Shown: positions 1 to 8,264, counted from the stretch's first letter. The stretch is 64,000 nucleotides of DNA from Streptomyces sp. 15-116A (GCF_025290915.1 NZ_JAOCQE010000003.1:1-64000); one strand, 5' to 3'. The notes: generated by a model not told the origin, from the sequence alone. Made by a program: numbers and translations.

Positions 1-138
1 GGGGGCGGCGGGGGCGGCGGGGGCGGCGGTCCCGGCCGGACCCTCCGTTGCGGCCGCCGGTGCCGCGGAGAACAGGGAGAACGCGACCGTTGCGGCCGCG
101 AGCACACCGAGAAGCCGACGCGGTGAACGACGACGCAT
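1..138 (-). CDS. N-terminus of a secreted protein (partial)
   Basis: An open frame starts with ATG at 138 and runs off the left edge, giving 46 residues. It begins with an arginine-rich n-region (MRRRSPRR), a hydrophobic Leu/Val/Ala stretch and an Ala-X-Ala-type site (PAAA), which is a classic Sec signal peptide. It then enters a Pro/Ala repeat encoded by three near-identical 9-bp GC repeats at the window edge. The mature domain lies outside the window, so no function can be assigned; secretion is the only supported statement. Confidence 0.6.
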   Translation of the reverse strand, partial: MRRRSPRRLLGVLAAATVAFSLFSAAPAAATEGPAGTAAPAAPAAP

Positions 139-358
139 GAAGCCCTCCAGACGAGGCAGCGGATGCTCGACCCGCTCAGCGTCAGGGGCCACCGCGCGCA
201 GGCCATCGGCGAAATCACCAGTGCCTCACCCTTCTTGTCGGGTTGTGTACTCCGGGCGGAGTACGGGGCGCGCCGCCCCTCGCCGGATGTGGGGCGTCGG
301 GTGCGGAGGGATGGTGAGTGAACGCGATTGGAGATGGAGCGAGAGGGAGTGAGGGCCT

Positions 359-1675
359 ATGCGTGGGCGTATGTACCGCGTCGTTGCCGCCGTCGTCACG
401 GCGGTGGCGGTCGCGGTGAGCGTGCCGGGGGCCGCCACGGCGACGGAACCGGGCGGACGGCAGGGCGATCCGGTGGCCGGATGGGCGCGGCGGCACGCGG
501 AGCCGCTGCGGACCCCCGAGCCCGGCCGCCCGCTGGACGACCTGGGGCCGTTGCGGGACGCCGTCGGGCGGGCCCGGATCGTGGGGCTGGGCGAGGCCGT
601 GCACGGGGCGGCCGAGGTCGGCGGGCTCAAGCACCGTGCGCTGCGGTTGCTCGTAGAGCGCATGGGGTTCCGGTCCCTCGCCTGGGAGGAGGACTGGACG
701 ACCGGCGTGCGTATCGACACGTACCTGCGCACCGGCCAGGGTGATCCGGACGCCCTGGTCCGGGACATGGGCCCGCAGTGGTCCGGCTCCCGCGAGGTCG
801 CCGACGTACTGCGCCGGCTGCGCGGCTTCAACGCCGGGCGCGCGACGGACGATCAGGTGCGCTTCGTGGGCGTCGAGTTCTTCATGACGCGCCGGCTCGC
901 CTACGACGCCGTGACCGACTACGTCACCGGCACCGCACCGGAGCATGCGGACGAGCTCCGCGGCCTCTATGAAGACCTCCGCCCCAGGACCGACGACATC
1001 TGGCAGCACATCTCCTGGTACCAGGGCGTCAAGAACAAGCGGCCCTACGTCGACCGCGCCCGGCAGGCGCACCAGCTCGTCGCGAAGATCCCGCACACGC
1101 CGGGCGACCGCTCCCACGCCCTGGCGCTGCACAACGCCCGGCAGATCCTGTCGTTCTACGAGTTCTACGCCCTGGGAGAGGACGAGCAGGGCACCTACCG
1201 CGATGCCCGCGCCGCCGAGAACCTGCGCTGGTGGCACGAGTTCACCGGCGACAAGACCGCCTACTGGGCCGCGAGCCCGCACACCGCCAACGCCCCTGAA
1301 CTCCGCCTCACCCAGCCGGAGATGAGCTTCGCCAGCGCCGGTTCACACCTGCGCGGCTGGTACGGCCGGGACTACCGGTCGGTCGGCTTCACCCTCGACC
1401 ACGGCACGGTCGCCACCGGCGCGGGTCAGCCGGCCGAGCTTCCGCCGCCCGCCCCGGGATGGTTCGAGAAGCCCCTCGGCGAGGTGCGCGCCGACCAGTT
1501 CGTCCTGAACCTGCACGGCCCGGCGGCGGCCCCGCCCGTCCGCGCATGGCTCCACGGACCGGTCACCACTCGCGGCCCCGGCCCGGGCTCCGTCGCGAGC
1601 GGCGGCTCCCTGGCGCAGTGGTTCGACGTCCTCGTCCACCGGCAGGAGGTGACACCGGCGCTTCCGCTGCCCTGA
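359..1675 (+). CDS. Erythromycin-esterase-family secreted protein
   Basis: This 438-residue protein has a signal-peptide-like N-terminus (about residues 1-29, ending in ATA). It carries the erythromycin esterase family signature GLGEAVHG near residues 76-83 (family GE-x-x-HG) and the downstream RDARAAEN segment typical of the fold. Family members hydrolyse macrolide lactones, but many Streptomyces paralogues have no known substrate and a secreted form is unusual for a resistance enzyme. The ATG at 359 follows a GAGGGAG Shine-Dalgarno-like stretch; ATG 374 is an alternative. It stands alone, followed by the arsenic locus on the opposite strand. Confidence 0.8.
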   Translation: MRGRMYRVVAAVVTAVAVAVSVPGAATATEPGGRQGDPVAGWARRHAEPLRTPEPGRPLDDLGPLRDAVGRARIVGLGEAVHGAAEVGGLKHRALRLLVERMGFRSLAWEEDWTTGVRIDTYLRTGQGDPDALVRDMGPQWSGSREVADVLRRLRGFNAGRATDDQVRFVGVEFFMTRRLAYDAVTDYVTGTAPEHADELRGLYEDLRPRTDDIWQHISWYQGVKNKRPYVDRARQAHQLVAKIPHTPGDRSHALALHNARQILSFYEFYALGEDEQGTYRDARAAENLRWWHEFTGDKTAYWAASPHTANAPELRLTQPEMSFASAGSHLRGWYGRDYRSVGFTLDHGTVATGAGQPAELPPPAPGWFEKPLGEVRADQFVLNLHGPAAAPPVRAWLHGPVTTRGPGPGSVASGGSLAQWFDVLVHRQEVTPALPLP

Positions 1676-1687
1676 CCGGGCCGGGCT

Positions 1688-1714
1688 GGAGGCGGTGCTC
1701 GCGATCACGCCTCC
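1688..1714. terminator. Stem-loop between converging genes
   Basis: GGAGGCG (1688-1694) pairs with CGCCTCC (1708-1714) across a 13-nt loop. It sits between the esterase-like gene and arsC and overlaps the last codons of arsC, so it could end transcription from both sides. There is no U-tract, as is usual in Streptomyces. Confidence 0.45.
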
Positions 1715-2124
1715 CGCTGCGCGTCGATCTCGGCGACGAGTGCCTCGACGCGGGCCTTGATCTCGTCGCGGATGGGGCGGACGGCGTCGACGCCCTTGCC
1801 GGCCGGGTCCTCCAGGGCCCAGTCGAGGTACTTCTTGCCGGGGAAGATCGGGCAGGCGTCGCCGCAGCCCATGGTGATGACGTAGTCGGACGCCTGGACG
1901 TCCTCGGCGGTGAGGGTCCTCGGCTGCGCGCCGGCGATGTCGACGCCGACCTCCCTCATCGCCTCCACGGCGGCCGGGTTGACCTGGTCGCCCGGGAGGG
2001 ACCCGGCGGACCGGACCTCGACGCGGTCGCCCGCGAGGTGCCGGAGGAAACCGGCGGCCATCTGGGACCGGCCGGCGTTGTGGACACAGACGAACAGCAC
2101 GGAGGCGAGCGGAGCGGAGGACAT
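1705..2124 (-). CDS. arsC: Arsenate reductase ArsC (LMW-phosphatase type)
   Basis: Cytoplasmic reduction of arsenate to arsenite, using the low-molecular-weight tyrosine phosphatase fold. The 139-residue protein has the P-loop C13-X5-R19 (CVHNAGRS), a second redox pair C87/C91 in MGCGDACP, and the later Asp-Pro region. The thiol chain is expected to be regenerated by thioredoxin or mycothiol. I chose ATG 2124 because GGAAG lies about 6 nt upstream; a GTG at 2139 would overlap that site. It is divergent from an ArsR gene and a palindromic operator, so arsenic induction is likely. Confidence 0.92.
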   Translation of the reverse strand: MSSAPLASVLFVCVHNAGRSQMAAGFLRHLAGDRVEVRSAGSLPGDQVNPAAVEAMREVGVDIAGAQPRTLTAEDVQASDYVITMGCGDACPIFPGKKYLDWALEDPAGKGVDAVRPIRDEIKARVEALVAEIDAQREA

Positions 2125-2192
2125 GCGTTCTTCCTTCACGGAGGGTGGGGCAGATCGCGTACGAGAAGCAGGCGCCTCAGAAGTCAGCCCCA

Positions 2193-2229
2193 GCTGATAT
2201 CAGCCTCAGGTGATGTGACAGTATCAGCC
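2193..2229. promoter_or_regulatory. Probable ArsR operator
   Basis: A perfect 12-bp palindrome GCTGATATCAGC (2193-2204) is followed by a direct repeat of its half, TATCAGCC, at 2198-2205 and again at 2222-2229. It lies in the 106-bp gap between divergent arsC and arsR, the usual place for ArsR/SmtB binding. The repeat ends directly before the arsR start, so bound repressor would block both genes. Confidence 0.5.
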
Positions 2230-2230
2230 C

Positions 2231-2539
2231 ATGATGACGTCAGTCGACACTGACCTGATCCGGGTGCTGGCCGACCCGCTCAGGCTCCGGATCGTGACCC
2301 TGCTCGCCCGCGAGACGCTGTGCACCACCCACCTCGTCGAGGAGACCGGCGCCCGCCAGACCAACCTCTCCAACCATCTGAGGGTGCTGCGCGAGGCGGG
2401 GGTCGTGGAGACCGAGCCGTGCGGGCGCTTCACCTACTACAAGCTGCGCCCCGACGTCATCGACCGGCTCGCGAGGCAGTTCGCCGAGCTGGCCGAGCAG
2501 GCCCGTACCGCCGCCGGCAACAAGAGGGCCTGCCCGTGA
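2231..2539 (+). CDS. arsR: ArsR-family metalloregulator
   Basis: A 102-residue winged-helix repressor. The ArsR core spans about residues 10-75, with recognition helix NLSNHLRVLREAGVV and a beta-wing ending in YYKL. The metal-binding segment reads ETLCTTHLV instead of the usual ELCVCDL, so only one of the two canonical cysteines is present at that place; a C-terminal Cys (KRACP) may complete the As(III) site. No clear ribosome binding site precedes ATG 2231 (ATG 2234 is equally possible). The stop overlaps the start of the ACR3 gene in GTGA, so the two are translationally coupled. Confidence 0.9.
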   Translation: MMTSVDTDLIRVLADPLRLRIVTLLARETLCTTHLVEETGARQTNLSNHLRVLREAGVVETEPCGRFTYYKLRPDVIDRLARQFAELAEQARTAAGNKRACP

Positions 2540-3609
2540 CCCGCACCGAAGCACCCGCGACGATCGAGGCCCCGTCCGTCGTCGCCGGACTCTCCACGCT
2601 CGACCGCTACCTCGCCGTGTGGATCCTGATCGCCATGGCGGCCGGCCTCGGGCTCGGGCGCGCGATCCCCGGGCTGAACGACACGCTGGCGAAGGTCGAG
2701 ATCGGCGGGATCTCCCTGCCGATCGCGCTCGGCCTGCTGATCATGATGTATCCGGTCCTGGCCAAGGTCCGCTACGACAGACTCGACGCGGTCGCCGGCG
2801 ACCGCAGGCTGATGATCTCGTCCCTGGTCATCAACTGGGTCCTCGGCCCGGCCGTGATGTTCGCGCTGGCTTGGATCTTCCTGCCGGACCTGCCCGAGTA
2901 CCGCACCGGTCTGATCATCGTCGGCCTGGCCCGCTGCATCGCCATGGTGATCATCTGGAACGACCTCGCCTGTGGCGACCGGGAGGCCGCGGCCGTGCTG
3001 GTCGCGCTGAACTCGGTCTTCCAGGTTCTGGCGTTCGGCCTGCTGGGCTGGTTCTACCTCGACCTGCTGCCCGGCTGGCTCGGCCTCGGCGACGGGGAGC
3101 GCCTGGACGTCTCGACGGGGGAGATCGCGTTGAACGTGGTCGTCTTCCTGGGCGTCCCGCTGCTGGCGGGCTTCCTGACCCGCCGCATCGGTGAGCGGAC
3201 GATGGGCCGCGAGCGCTACGAGTCCCGCTTCCTGCCGAAGATCGGGCCGGGGGCGTTGTACGGGCTGCTGTTCACGATCGTGATCCTCTTCGCGCTGCAG
3301 GGCAGGACCATCACCTCCCAGCCGCTGGACGTCGCCCGGATCGCGCTGCCGCTGCTGGTGTACTTCGCGGTGATGTTCTTCGGCACGTTCCTGCTCGGCA
3401 AGGGCCTGGGCCTGGCGTACGACCGCACCGCCACCCTCGCCTTCACGGCGGCGGGCAACAACTTCGAGCTGGCCATCGCGGTCGCCATCGCCACCTTCGG
3501 CGTCACCTCCGGGCAGGCGCTGTCGGGGGTCGTCGGCCCGCTCATCGAGGTGCCGGTGCTGATCGGCCTGGTCCACGTCGCGCTGGCCTGGCGCAAGAGG
3601 TTCAGCTGA
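2536..3609 (+). CDS. acr3: ACR3-family arsenite efflux permease
   Basis: This 357-residue membrane protein exports arsenite. It has about ten hydrophobic helices and the ACR3 signature around the conserved Cys134 (GLARCIAMVIIWNDLACGD), the residue known to be essential in ACR3 pumps, plus the C-terminal TAAGNNFELAIA segment. The start is GTG 2536, inside the stop region of arsR (GTGA overlap). Its last 8 bp overlap the 3' end of the next, converging arsR gene. Confidence 0.93.
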   Translation: MTRTEAPATIEAPSVVAGLSTLDRYLAVWILIAMAAGLGLGRAIPGLNDTLAKVEIGGISLPIALGLLIMMYPVLAKVRYDRLDAVAGDRRLMISSLVINWVLGPAVMFALAWIFLPDLPEYRTGLIIVGLARCIAMVIIWNDLACGDREAAAVLVALNSVFQVLAFGLLGWFYLDLLPGWLGLGDGERLDVSTGEIALNVVVFLGVPLLAGFLTRRIGERTMGRERYESRFLPKIGPGALYGLLFTIVILFALQGRTITSQPLDVARIALPLLVYFAVMFFGTFLLGKGLGLAYDRTATLAFTAAGNNFELAIAVAIATFGVTSGQALSGVVGPLIEVPVLIGLVHVALAWRKRFS

Positions 3610-3991
3610 GGGGCTGCCGGGGTGCTCGGCCGCGCAGGTCGAGCATCGCGGCCATGGCCGCCACCACGGACGGCGCGACCTGGTAGTACACCCAGGTGCC
3701 GCGCCGCTCGGAGGTCAGCAGACCGGCCTCGCGCAGCTTCTTCAGATGGTGGGACACGGTCGGCTGGGAGACCCCGACGTCGGCGATGTCGCAGACGCAC
3801 GCCTCCCCGCCCGGATGCGAGACCACCTTCGAGAACAGCCGCAGCCGCACCGGTTCCGACAGCGCCTTGAACATCGCGGCCATCTTCTCCGCGTCCGCCT
3901 GTGACAGCTCCCCGGCGGTGAGCGGCGGGCAGCAGGGCACGGCGTCGCTGTCCTGGAGGAGAGGCAGCTCCACGACCTCTGAATTCGACAT
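3602..3991 (-). CDS. arsR: Second ArsR-family metalloregulator
   Basis: A 129-residue ArsR protein with the classic As(III) motif ACVCD (C65, C67), helix-turn-helix TVSHHLKKLREAGLL and wing VYYQV. A Cys pair near the N-terminus (C20-C21) is an additional possible ligand. It is divergent from the flavin monooxygenase gene and has an inverted repeat between them. No Shine-Dalgarno precedes ATG 3991, and a TATAGA hexamer ends only 3 nt upstream on the coding strand, so a leaderless mRNA is possible. Confidence 0.92.
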   Translation of the reverse strand: MSNSEVVELPLLQDSDAVPCCPPLTAGELSQADAEKMAAMFKALSEPVRLRLFSKVVSHPGGEACVCDIADVGVSQPTVSHHLKKLREAGLLTSERRGTWVYYQVAPSVVAAMAAMLDLRGRAPRQPLS

Positions 3992-4037
3992 GCGTCTATA
4001 TTGACGCCCGCCGATGTCGGTGGCAAGGTGCGCTGTA

Positions 4038-4051
4038 TCGACGAATGTCGA
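4038..4051. promoter_or_regulatory. Probable operator for the second ArsR
   Basis: TCGAC-GAAT-GTCGA is a perfect 5-bp inverted repeat between the divergent arsR and monooxygenase genes. An upstream in-frame ATG of the monooxygenase frame (4045) falls inside it, which argues for the later start at 4081. Confidence 0.4.
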
Positions 4052-4080
4052 AGTACGTCGTCACGGAGGAGACGGAGCCC

Positions 4081-5565
4081 ATGAGCACGCACCAGCTTCC
4101 CGTCGTCGTCATCGGCGCCGGCCCCGTCGGACTCGCCGCCGCCGCCCACCTCGTCGAGCGCGGCATCGAGCCGCTCGTGCTGGAAGCGGGCGACAGCGCG
4201 GGCACGGCCGTGCGCCACTGGAGCCATGTGCGCCTGTTCTCCCCCTGGGGCGAAGTCGTCGACCCGGCCGCCGAGAAGCTCCTGGCGCCCACCGGCTGGA
4301 CACGCCCGGACCCGGCGACGTACCCGTCCGGCGGTGACTGGGCGGACCGGTACCTGCGGCCGCTCGCCGACGCCCTCGGCGACCGGGTCCGCACCGGCGC
4401 CACGGTCACCGGGGTCTCCCGGTCCGGCCGCGACCGGATCGTCGACGCCGGCCGGGAGAACCAGCCCTTCGTCGTCCACGTCGAGTACGCCGACGGCCGC
4501 GAGCAGCGGTTCCTCGCCCGCGCGGTGATCGACGCCTCCGGCACCTGGACCACCCCGTCCCCGGCCGGCGGCAGCGGCCTGCCCGCGCTGGGCGAGAAGG
4601 CCGCGGCCGACCGCATCACCTACCGGGTCCCCGACCTCAAGGACCCCGCCGTACGCGCCCGTTACGCGGGCCGGCGCACCGCGGTCATCGGCTCCGGCGC
4701 CTCCGCCTTCACCGCACTCGCCTACCTCGCCGAGCTGGCCAAGTCCGCCGACGGCGAGGGGACCCACGCGGTATGGATCCTGCGCTGCGGCCTCTGCGCC
4801 ACCACCTTCGGCGGCGGCGAGACCGACCAACTGCCGGCCCGCGGCGCACTGGGCCTGGCGGCGAAGGCGGCGGTCGAGGAGGGCTACGCCGAGGCGGTCA
4901 CGGGGTTCCGTGTGGAGGCGTTCGAGCGGGCGGGTGCGGGTGTTGGTGCCGGTGCCGCTGCCGGAGATGGCGACGGCGATGGCTATGGCGACGGCGATGG
5001 CTATGGCGATGGATATGGATATGGCGACGGCGATGGTGCTGGTGACGGTCGGCTGGTGCTGGTGGGCGAGGACGGACGCTGCCTGGAACCGGTGGACGAG
5101 GTGATCGTGCTGACCGGTTTCCGCCCCGACCTGTCCTTCCTCTCCGAGATCCGCCTGAACCTCGACGAACGCCTCCAGGCCCCGGTGGCACTCGCCCCGC
5201 TGATCGACCCCAACCAGCACTCCTGCGGCACCGTCTACCCGCACGGCCACCGCGAGCTCTCTCACTCCGAGCAGGACTTCTACCTGGTCGGCATGAAGTC
5301 CTACGGCCGCGCCCCGACGTTCCTGTCCATGACCGGCTACGAACAGGCCCGCTCCGTAGCCGCCGCGATCGCCGGCGACCTCGAGGCCGCCGACCGCGTA
5401 GAACTCACCCTCCCCGAGACGGGAGTCTGCGGCGGCGCGGGTCTGTTCGACACCCCGGAGGCCGAACAGACCGACGCCGGCGGCTGCTGCACGGCACCGG
5501 AACCCCAGCTCGTACACCTCACCGAGCAAGCCCCGGCGGGGGCGGGCGGCTGCTGCGGCTCATGA
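4081..5565 (+). CDS. FAD/NAD(P)-binding monooxygenase of the ars locus (ArsO-like)
   Basis: A 494-residue flavoprotein with an N-terminal FAD site (VVVIGAGPVGLAAA) and a second Rossmann site (TAVIGSGASAFTAL), the layout of flavin-containing monooxygenases. Streptomyces ars clusters often carry such a gene, called arsO in SLP1-type loci (established from memory); its exact chemistry is unsettled. The C-terminus is cysteine-rich with two Cys pairs (GGCC near the end and GGCCTAP earlier), which could bind As(III). A Gly/Asp/Tyr repeat interrupts the middle of the protein. ATG 4081 has a GGAGGA site about 12 nt upstream and beats ATG 4045, which lies in the operator. Confidence 0.82.
   Translation: MSTHQLPVVVIGAGPVGLAAAAHLVERGIEPLVLEAGDSAGTAVRHWSHVRLFSPWGEVVDPAAEKLLAPTGWTRPDPATYPSGGDWADRYLRPLADALGDRVRTGATVTGVSRSGRDRIVDAGRENQPFVVHVEYADGREQRFLARAVIDASGTWTTPSPAGGSGLPALGEKAAADRITYRVPDLKDPAVRARYAGRRTAVIGSGASAFTALAYLAELAKSADGEGTHAVWILRCGLCATTFGGGETDQLPARGALGLAAKAAVEEGYAEAVTGFRVEAFERAGAGVGAGAAAGDGDGDGYGDGDGYGDGYGYGDGDGAGDGRLVLVGEDGRCLEPVDEVIVLTGFRPDLSFLSEIRLNLDERLQAPVALAPLIDPNQHSCGTVYPHGHRELSHSEQDFYLVGMKSYGRAPTFLSMTGYEQARSVAAAIAGDLEAADRVELTLPETGVCGGAGLFDTPEAEQTDAGGCCTAPEPQLVHLTEQAPAGAGGCCGS
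4967..5038 (+). repeat. Four tandem 18-bp repeats inside the monooxygenase gene
   Basis: The unit ATGGCGACGGCGATGGCT is perfect in copies 1-2 (4967-4984, 4985-5002) and degenerate in copies 3-4 (to 5038). It stays in frame and encodes a GDGDGYG-type linker. In-frame units of this kind are expected to vary in number between strains. Confidence 0.85.
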
Positions 5566-5585
5566 CCGACCTGGCCGCCCGCCCC
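5539..5585 (+). terminator. Strong stem-loop at the end of the ars locus
   Basis: GGGGCGGGCGGC (5539-5550) is the exact reverse complement of GCCGCCCGCCCC (5574-5585), a 12-bp GC stem with a 23-nt loop. The left arm encodes the C-terminal residues of the monooxygenase and the right arm lies beyond its stop. Confidence 0.6.
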
Positions 5586-5592
5586 TGACCCG

Positions 5593-5700
5593 TCAGCCCT
5601 CACCGAGCAATTCCTTCAGCACCCAGCCCAGCACAACGATCACCAGCCCCACACACAACCGCCCGCCCGGACAACTACGCGCACGGCAGCCCCTGATCAC
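5593..5700 (-). CDS. Possible 35-residue hydrophobic peptide
   Basis: From GTG 5700 the frame encodes a basic start (VIRGCRARSC) followed by one hydrophobic helix (LCVGLVIVVLGWVLKELL). It lies 29 bp downstream of the LuxR-type gene on the same strand. No good ribosome binding site is visible and the region is otherwise non-coding, so it may be chance. Confidence 0.22.
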   Translation of the reverse strand: MIRGCRARSCPGGRLCVGLVIVVLGWVLKELLGEG

Positions 5701-5729
5701 GATGACGATGGCTTCCGCCCCAGGCCCGC

Positions 5730-6803
5730 TCAAGCAGAGCCGCCCCCGGGGCGCAGCCCGCGCGATCCCGGGGCAGGCACCAGCCAGTCCTCGTCGACGG
5801 GCGGCGGGCCGAGCCAGCCGCTGCGGGTGGCCAGTACGCCTGCCTCGAACCGGCTGGTCGCGCCCAGTTGCTCCATGAGCTCGGCGACGATCCGGCGCAC
5901 GGTGCGTTCGGAGGCGCCGAGGCGGCGGGCGATCGACTCGTCGGTGGCGCCGGTCGCGAGCAGCGCCAGCACGGTGGACTCGCGGTCGCCGAGGCCGGCC
6001 TTCGCGTGGTCGGCGGTCTGCGGGCCGGACAGCGGCAGGGGCACCGAGGTCACCCAGCAGTGCTCGAAGATCTGGCGGAACACAGCGGCGAGCGGGCCTC
6101 CGTGCACCAGCAGGGCCGCCAACTCGCCCTCGGGCGCCGGTGCGGGAACCATCGCCGACGCGCCGTCCACCACGATCATCCGCAGCGGCAGCATCTGTGT
6201 GGTCTTCACCTTGCCGCCGAGGGCCTGCAGATCGTCCAGGTAGGCGGCCATGTGCGGGGTGGAGGCGGTGGTGTGCAGGTGCACTGTCCGGATGCGTATG
6301 CCTTTCGCGAGCGCGTGGCGGTCGCGGGCCAGGCCCTCCTCGATCATCTCCGGGGGTACGGCCCTGCCCGGGTGCAGCGAGACGATTTCCCGCTGCGCGG
6401 AGCGGGTGATGTCCTCCAGCGCGGCGGTGACCCGGGCCACGCCGGTCAGCAACTCGGTGCTGGAGTGCGCCAGTTGGTCGGTATGTACGGGGTGATAGTC
6501 GGCGATGACCCTGCTCACCGCGTTCCACACCTGGTGCAGTTCCTTCGTGAGCCCGTCGACCGTGCGGTGCCCGTGGGCCAGTAGATGGCCCAGCGCACCG
6601 CTCGGTGCCGCGGCGGCCCAGCCGCTCGGCGCGTGCGGGTTGGGGCAGAGCAGCTGTAGGTCCGCCAGGTGCAGGATCGCCTGCGTGAGCTGGTCGTTCG
6701 ACCAGCCCTGGGCGTCCGCGAAAGCGTGCGGATCCCATTCGGGATCCCGCAGCGCATGCGCGTACAGCAGCCTCGTCCGTTCGTGAGTGTCGGTGTCCTC
6801 CAT
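5730..6803 (-). CDS. LuxR-type regulator with TrmB-like N-terminal region
   Basis: A 357-residue transcription regulator. The C-terminus (about 280-345) is a LuxR/NarL helix-turn-helix (DRESTVLALLATGATDESIARRLG, then ERTVRRIVAELMEQLGA). The first 60 residues resemble a winged-helix pre-domain, and the middle resembles the PLD/TrmB-like sensor region seen in many orphan Streptomyces LuxR proteins. There is no receiver domain. It is divergent from the diaminopropionate operon, with 289 bp between it and the first small frame, and is the obvious candidate regulator of that operon. The same architecture appears at 53222-54361 beside the RiPP cluster. Confidence 0.83.
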   Translation of the reverse strand: MEDTDTHERTRLLYAHALRDPEWDPHAFADAQGWSNDQLTQAILHLADLQLLCPNPHAPSGWAAAAPSGALGHLLAHGHRTVDGLTKELHQVWNAVSRVIADYHPVHTDQLAHSSTELLTGVARVTAALEDITRSAQREIVSLHPGRAVPPEMIEEGLARDRHALAKGIRIRTVHLHTTASTPHMAAYLDDLQALGGKVKTTQMLPLRMIVVDGASAMVPAPAPEGELAALLVHGGPLAAVFRQIFEHCWVTSVPLPLSGPQTADHAKAGLGDRESTVLALLATGATDESIARRLGASERTVRRIVAELMEQLGATSRFEAGVLATRSGWLGPPPVDEDWLVPAPGSRGLRPGGGSA

Positions 6804-6819
6804 CTATCCCCCCGTTCGC

Positions 6820-6832
6820 GCACTACCAGTGC
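6820..6832. promoter_or_regulatory. Inverted repeat upstream of the LuxR-type gene
   Basis: GCACT-ACC-AGTGC lies 17 bp upstream of the LuxR-type start codon, a suitable place for autoregulation. The arms are short, so chance cannot be excluded. The rest of 6804-7092 shows no further clear motif. Confidence 0.3.
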
Positions 6833-7092
6833 CCAATCGACTGCGCAATGTACTGGAAGGGGCAACTGCCGCGTACGGGTGATCAGTTCGTGAGATATGT
6901 GAACGCTGGATCAAAGACGTGTCCGGTAACGGCCACGGCCTGATCCGGCAGCCCTGATCGCTGGGCACAGGACCGGCGGTGCGTGAGTATCGAGAAGTCG
7001 CCGGGGGCGGACGGCGCTTCCCGACCAACGCGTCGGCCACCGCTCTGACGGCTTTCTCCTGTCTTCATCACGACCAACGGGGTTTCTCAGTC

Positions 7093-7212
7093 ATGCGCTC
7101 ATTCGTTCGCGCCCTTCTCGCCGGTGCCGCCGCCTCTCTCATCTGGGGTGCGCTGCCCTCCACCGACCACGGTGTGCCGGCCGTGGCGCCCGTGCTCCTG
7201 CCCGCCCGATGA
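7093..7212 (+). CDS. 39-residue hydrophobic leader-like peptide
   Basis: ATG 7093 opens a short frame with a basic start (MRSFVRALLAG), one hydrophobic helix (AAASLIWGAL) and a Pro/Val-rich tail. It is the first frame after the divergent promoter region and precedes the SbnA-like gene by 61 bp. It could be a small exported peptide, a regulatory leader peptide or a chance frame. No strong Shine-Dalgarno is visible. Confidence 0.4.
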   Translation: MRSFVRALLAGAAASLIWGALPSTDHGVPAVAPVLLPAR

Positions 7213-7273
7213 GGGCCCGGCGTCGCACCGCCGCTCCGCGTCCCGGAATCGTCCGCAAGCCCAGGAAGCAAAC

Positions 7274-8251
7274 GTGATCTTCGGAAGCGTGCACGACGTC
7301 GTCACCGACGACCTGTTCCTCAACCTCCATGGATTCCATGACCGGTTGCGGGTCCTGCTCAAGCTGGAGGGACTCAACCCGGCCGGATCGGTCAAGCTCA
7401 AGACCGCCGTCGCGCTGGTGGAGGACCTGGAGGAGCGCGGTCTCCTTGAGGAGGGCTCCCGCCTCATCGAGTCGACGTCGGGAAACCTCGGCGTGGCGCT
7501 CGCGATGGTCTGTGCCGCCAAGGGCTACCGGCTGACCGTCGTCACCGACCCCAACGCCAACGCCCAGAGCGTCCGGCTGATGCAGGTGCTCGGCGCGGAA
7601 CTTGTGATCGTCCGCGAACGCGACGCGGGCGGGGGCTTCCTGCAGACCAGGATCCGCTGCATCGAGCGGAAGCTGGCCGAGGAACCGGGGCTGATCTGGC
7701 TCGACCAGTACGCCAACCGGGCCTCGGTCGCCGCCCACGCGGCCCGCACCGCCCACTCCATCCGCATCTCGGTCGGCGATCCCGACTACCTGTTCGTCGG
7801 CACCGGGACCGCGGGCACCCTGATGGGCTGCGCCACCTACTTCGGGCCGCCCTCCAGGACCAAGGTCGTCGCCGTCGACTCGGTCGGCTCGGTCACCTTC
7901 GGGCAACCGGCTGGGCCCCGGCACATCCCCGGCCTCGGGTCCAGCCGCGAACCGCGGCTCTTCGACGAGCAGCAGGTGCACCGGACGGTGTCGGTGCCCG
8001 AGGAGAGCGCCGTACGCGTGTGCCGCCGGCTCGCCGCCGACTACGGCCTGCTCGTGGGCGGTTCGACGGGCACCGTCCTCGCGGGCGTCGAGCAGCTGGC
8101 GGCGGAGCTGGCGGACCACAGCACCGTCGTCGTGATCTCACCCGACTTCGGCGACCGCTACCTCGACACCGTGTACGACGACGGCTGGGCGGACCGGCGC
8201 CTGCCCGGCTGGCGCAGCGAGCCCGCGCACCCGACCCCCGCCCACACATAA
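7274..8251 (+). CDS. 2,3-diaminopropionate biosynthesis protein SbnA-like (PLP)
   Basis: A 325-residue fold-type II PLP enzyme of the cysteine synthase family. In staphyloferrin B biosynthesis SbnA condenses O-phospho-L-serine with L-glutamate to N-(1-amino-1-carboxy-2-ethyl)glutamate. Visible here are the PLP lysine in NPAGSVKLK (K41), the phosphate/substrate loop STSGNLG (67-73) and the glycine loop GTGTAGTLMG. The start GTG 7274 follows AGGAAG by 6 nt; longer frames upstream lack a site. The SbnB partner follows 13 bp later, which makes the diaminopropionate assignment much stronger than cysteine synthesis. Confidence 0.88.
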   Translation: MIFGSVHDVVTDDLFLNLHGFHDRLRVLLKLEGLNPAGSVKLKTAVALVEDLEERGLLEEGSRLIESTSGNLGVALAMVCAAKGYRLTVVTDPNANAQSVRLMQVLGAELVIVRERDAGGGFLQTRIRCIERKLAEEPGLIWLDQYANRASVAAHAARTAHSIRISVGDPDYLFVGTGTAGTLMGCATYFGPPSRTKVVAVDSVGSVTFGQPAGPRHIPGLGSSREPRLFDEQQVHRTVSVPEESAVRVCRRLAADYGLLVGGSTGTVLAGVEQLAAELADHSTVVVISPDFGDRYLDTVYDDGWADRRLPGWRSEPAHPTPAHT

Positions 8252-8264
8252 GGGATCCGCCATC

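Noticed and set aside
1-30. Three tandem copies of a 9-bp GC repeat at the left edge
   Set aside because: They encode a Pro/Ala linker of a secreted protein and are not a CRISPR array or a mobile repeat.
215-1282. 355-codon minus-strand frame opposite the esterase-like gene
   Set aside because: It is a GC-rich antisense shadow; the plus-strand frame has the family motifs and a signal peptide.
4967-5038. Short regular repeats considered as CRISPR
   Set aside because: Units are contiguous without spacers and in frame with the monooxygenase.
3742-5529. 595-codon minus-strand frame across arsR and the monooxygenase
   Set aside because: It covers two genes with clear motifs in other frames and shows no recognisable protein.
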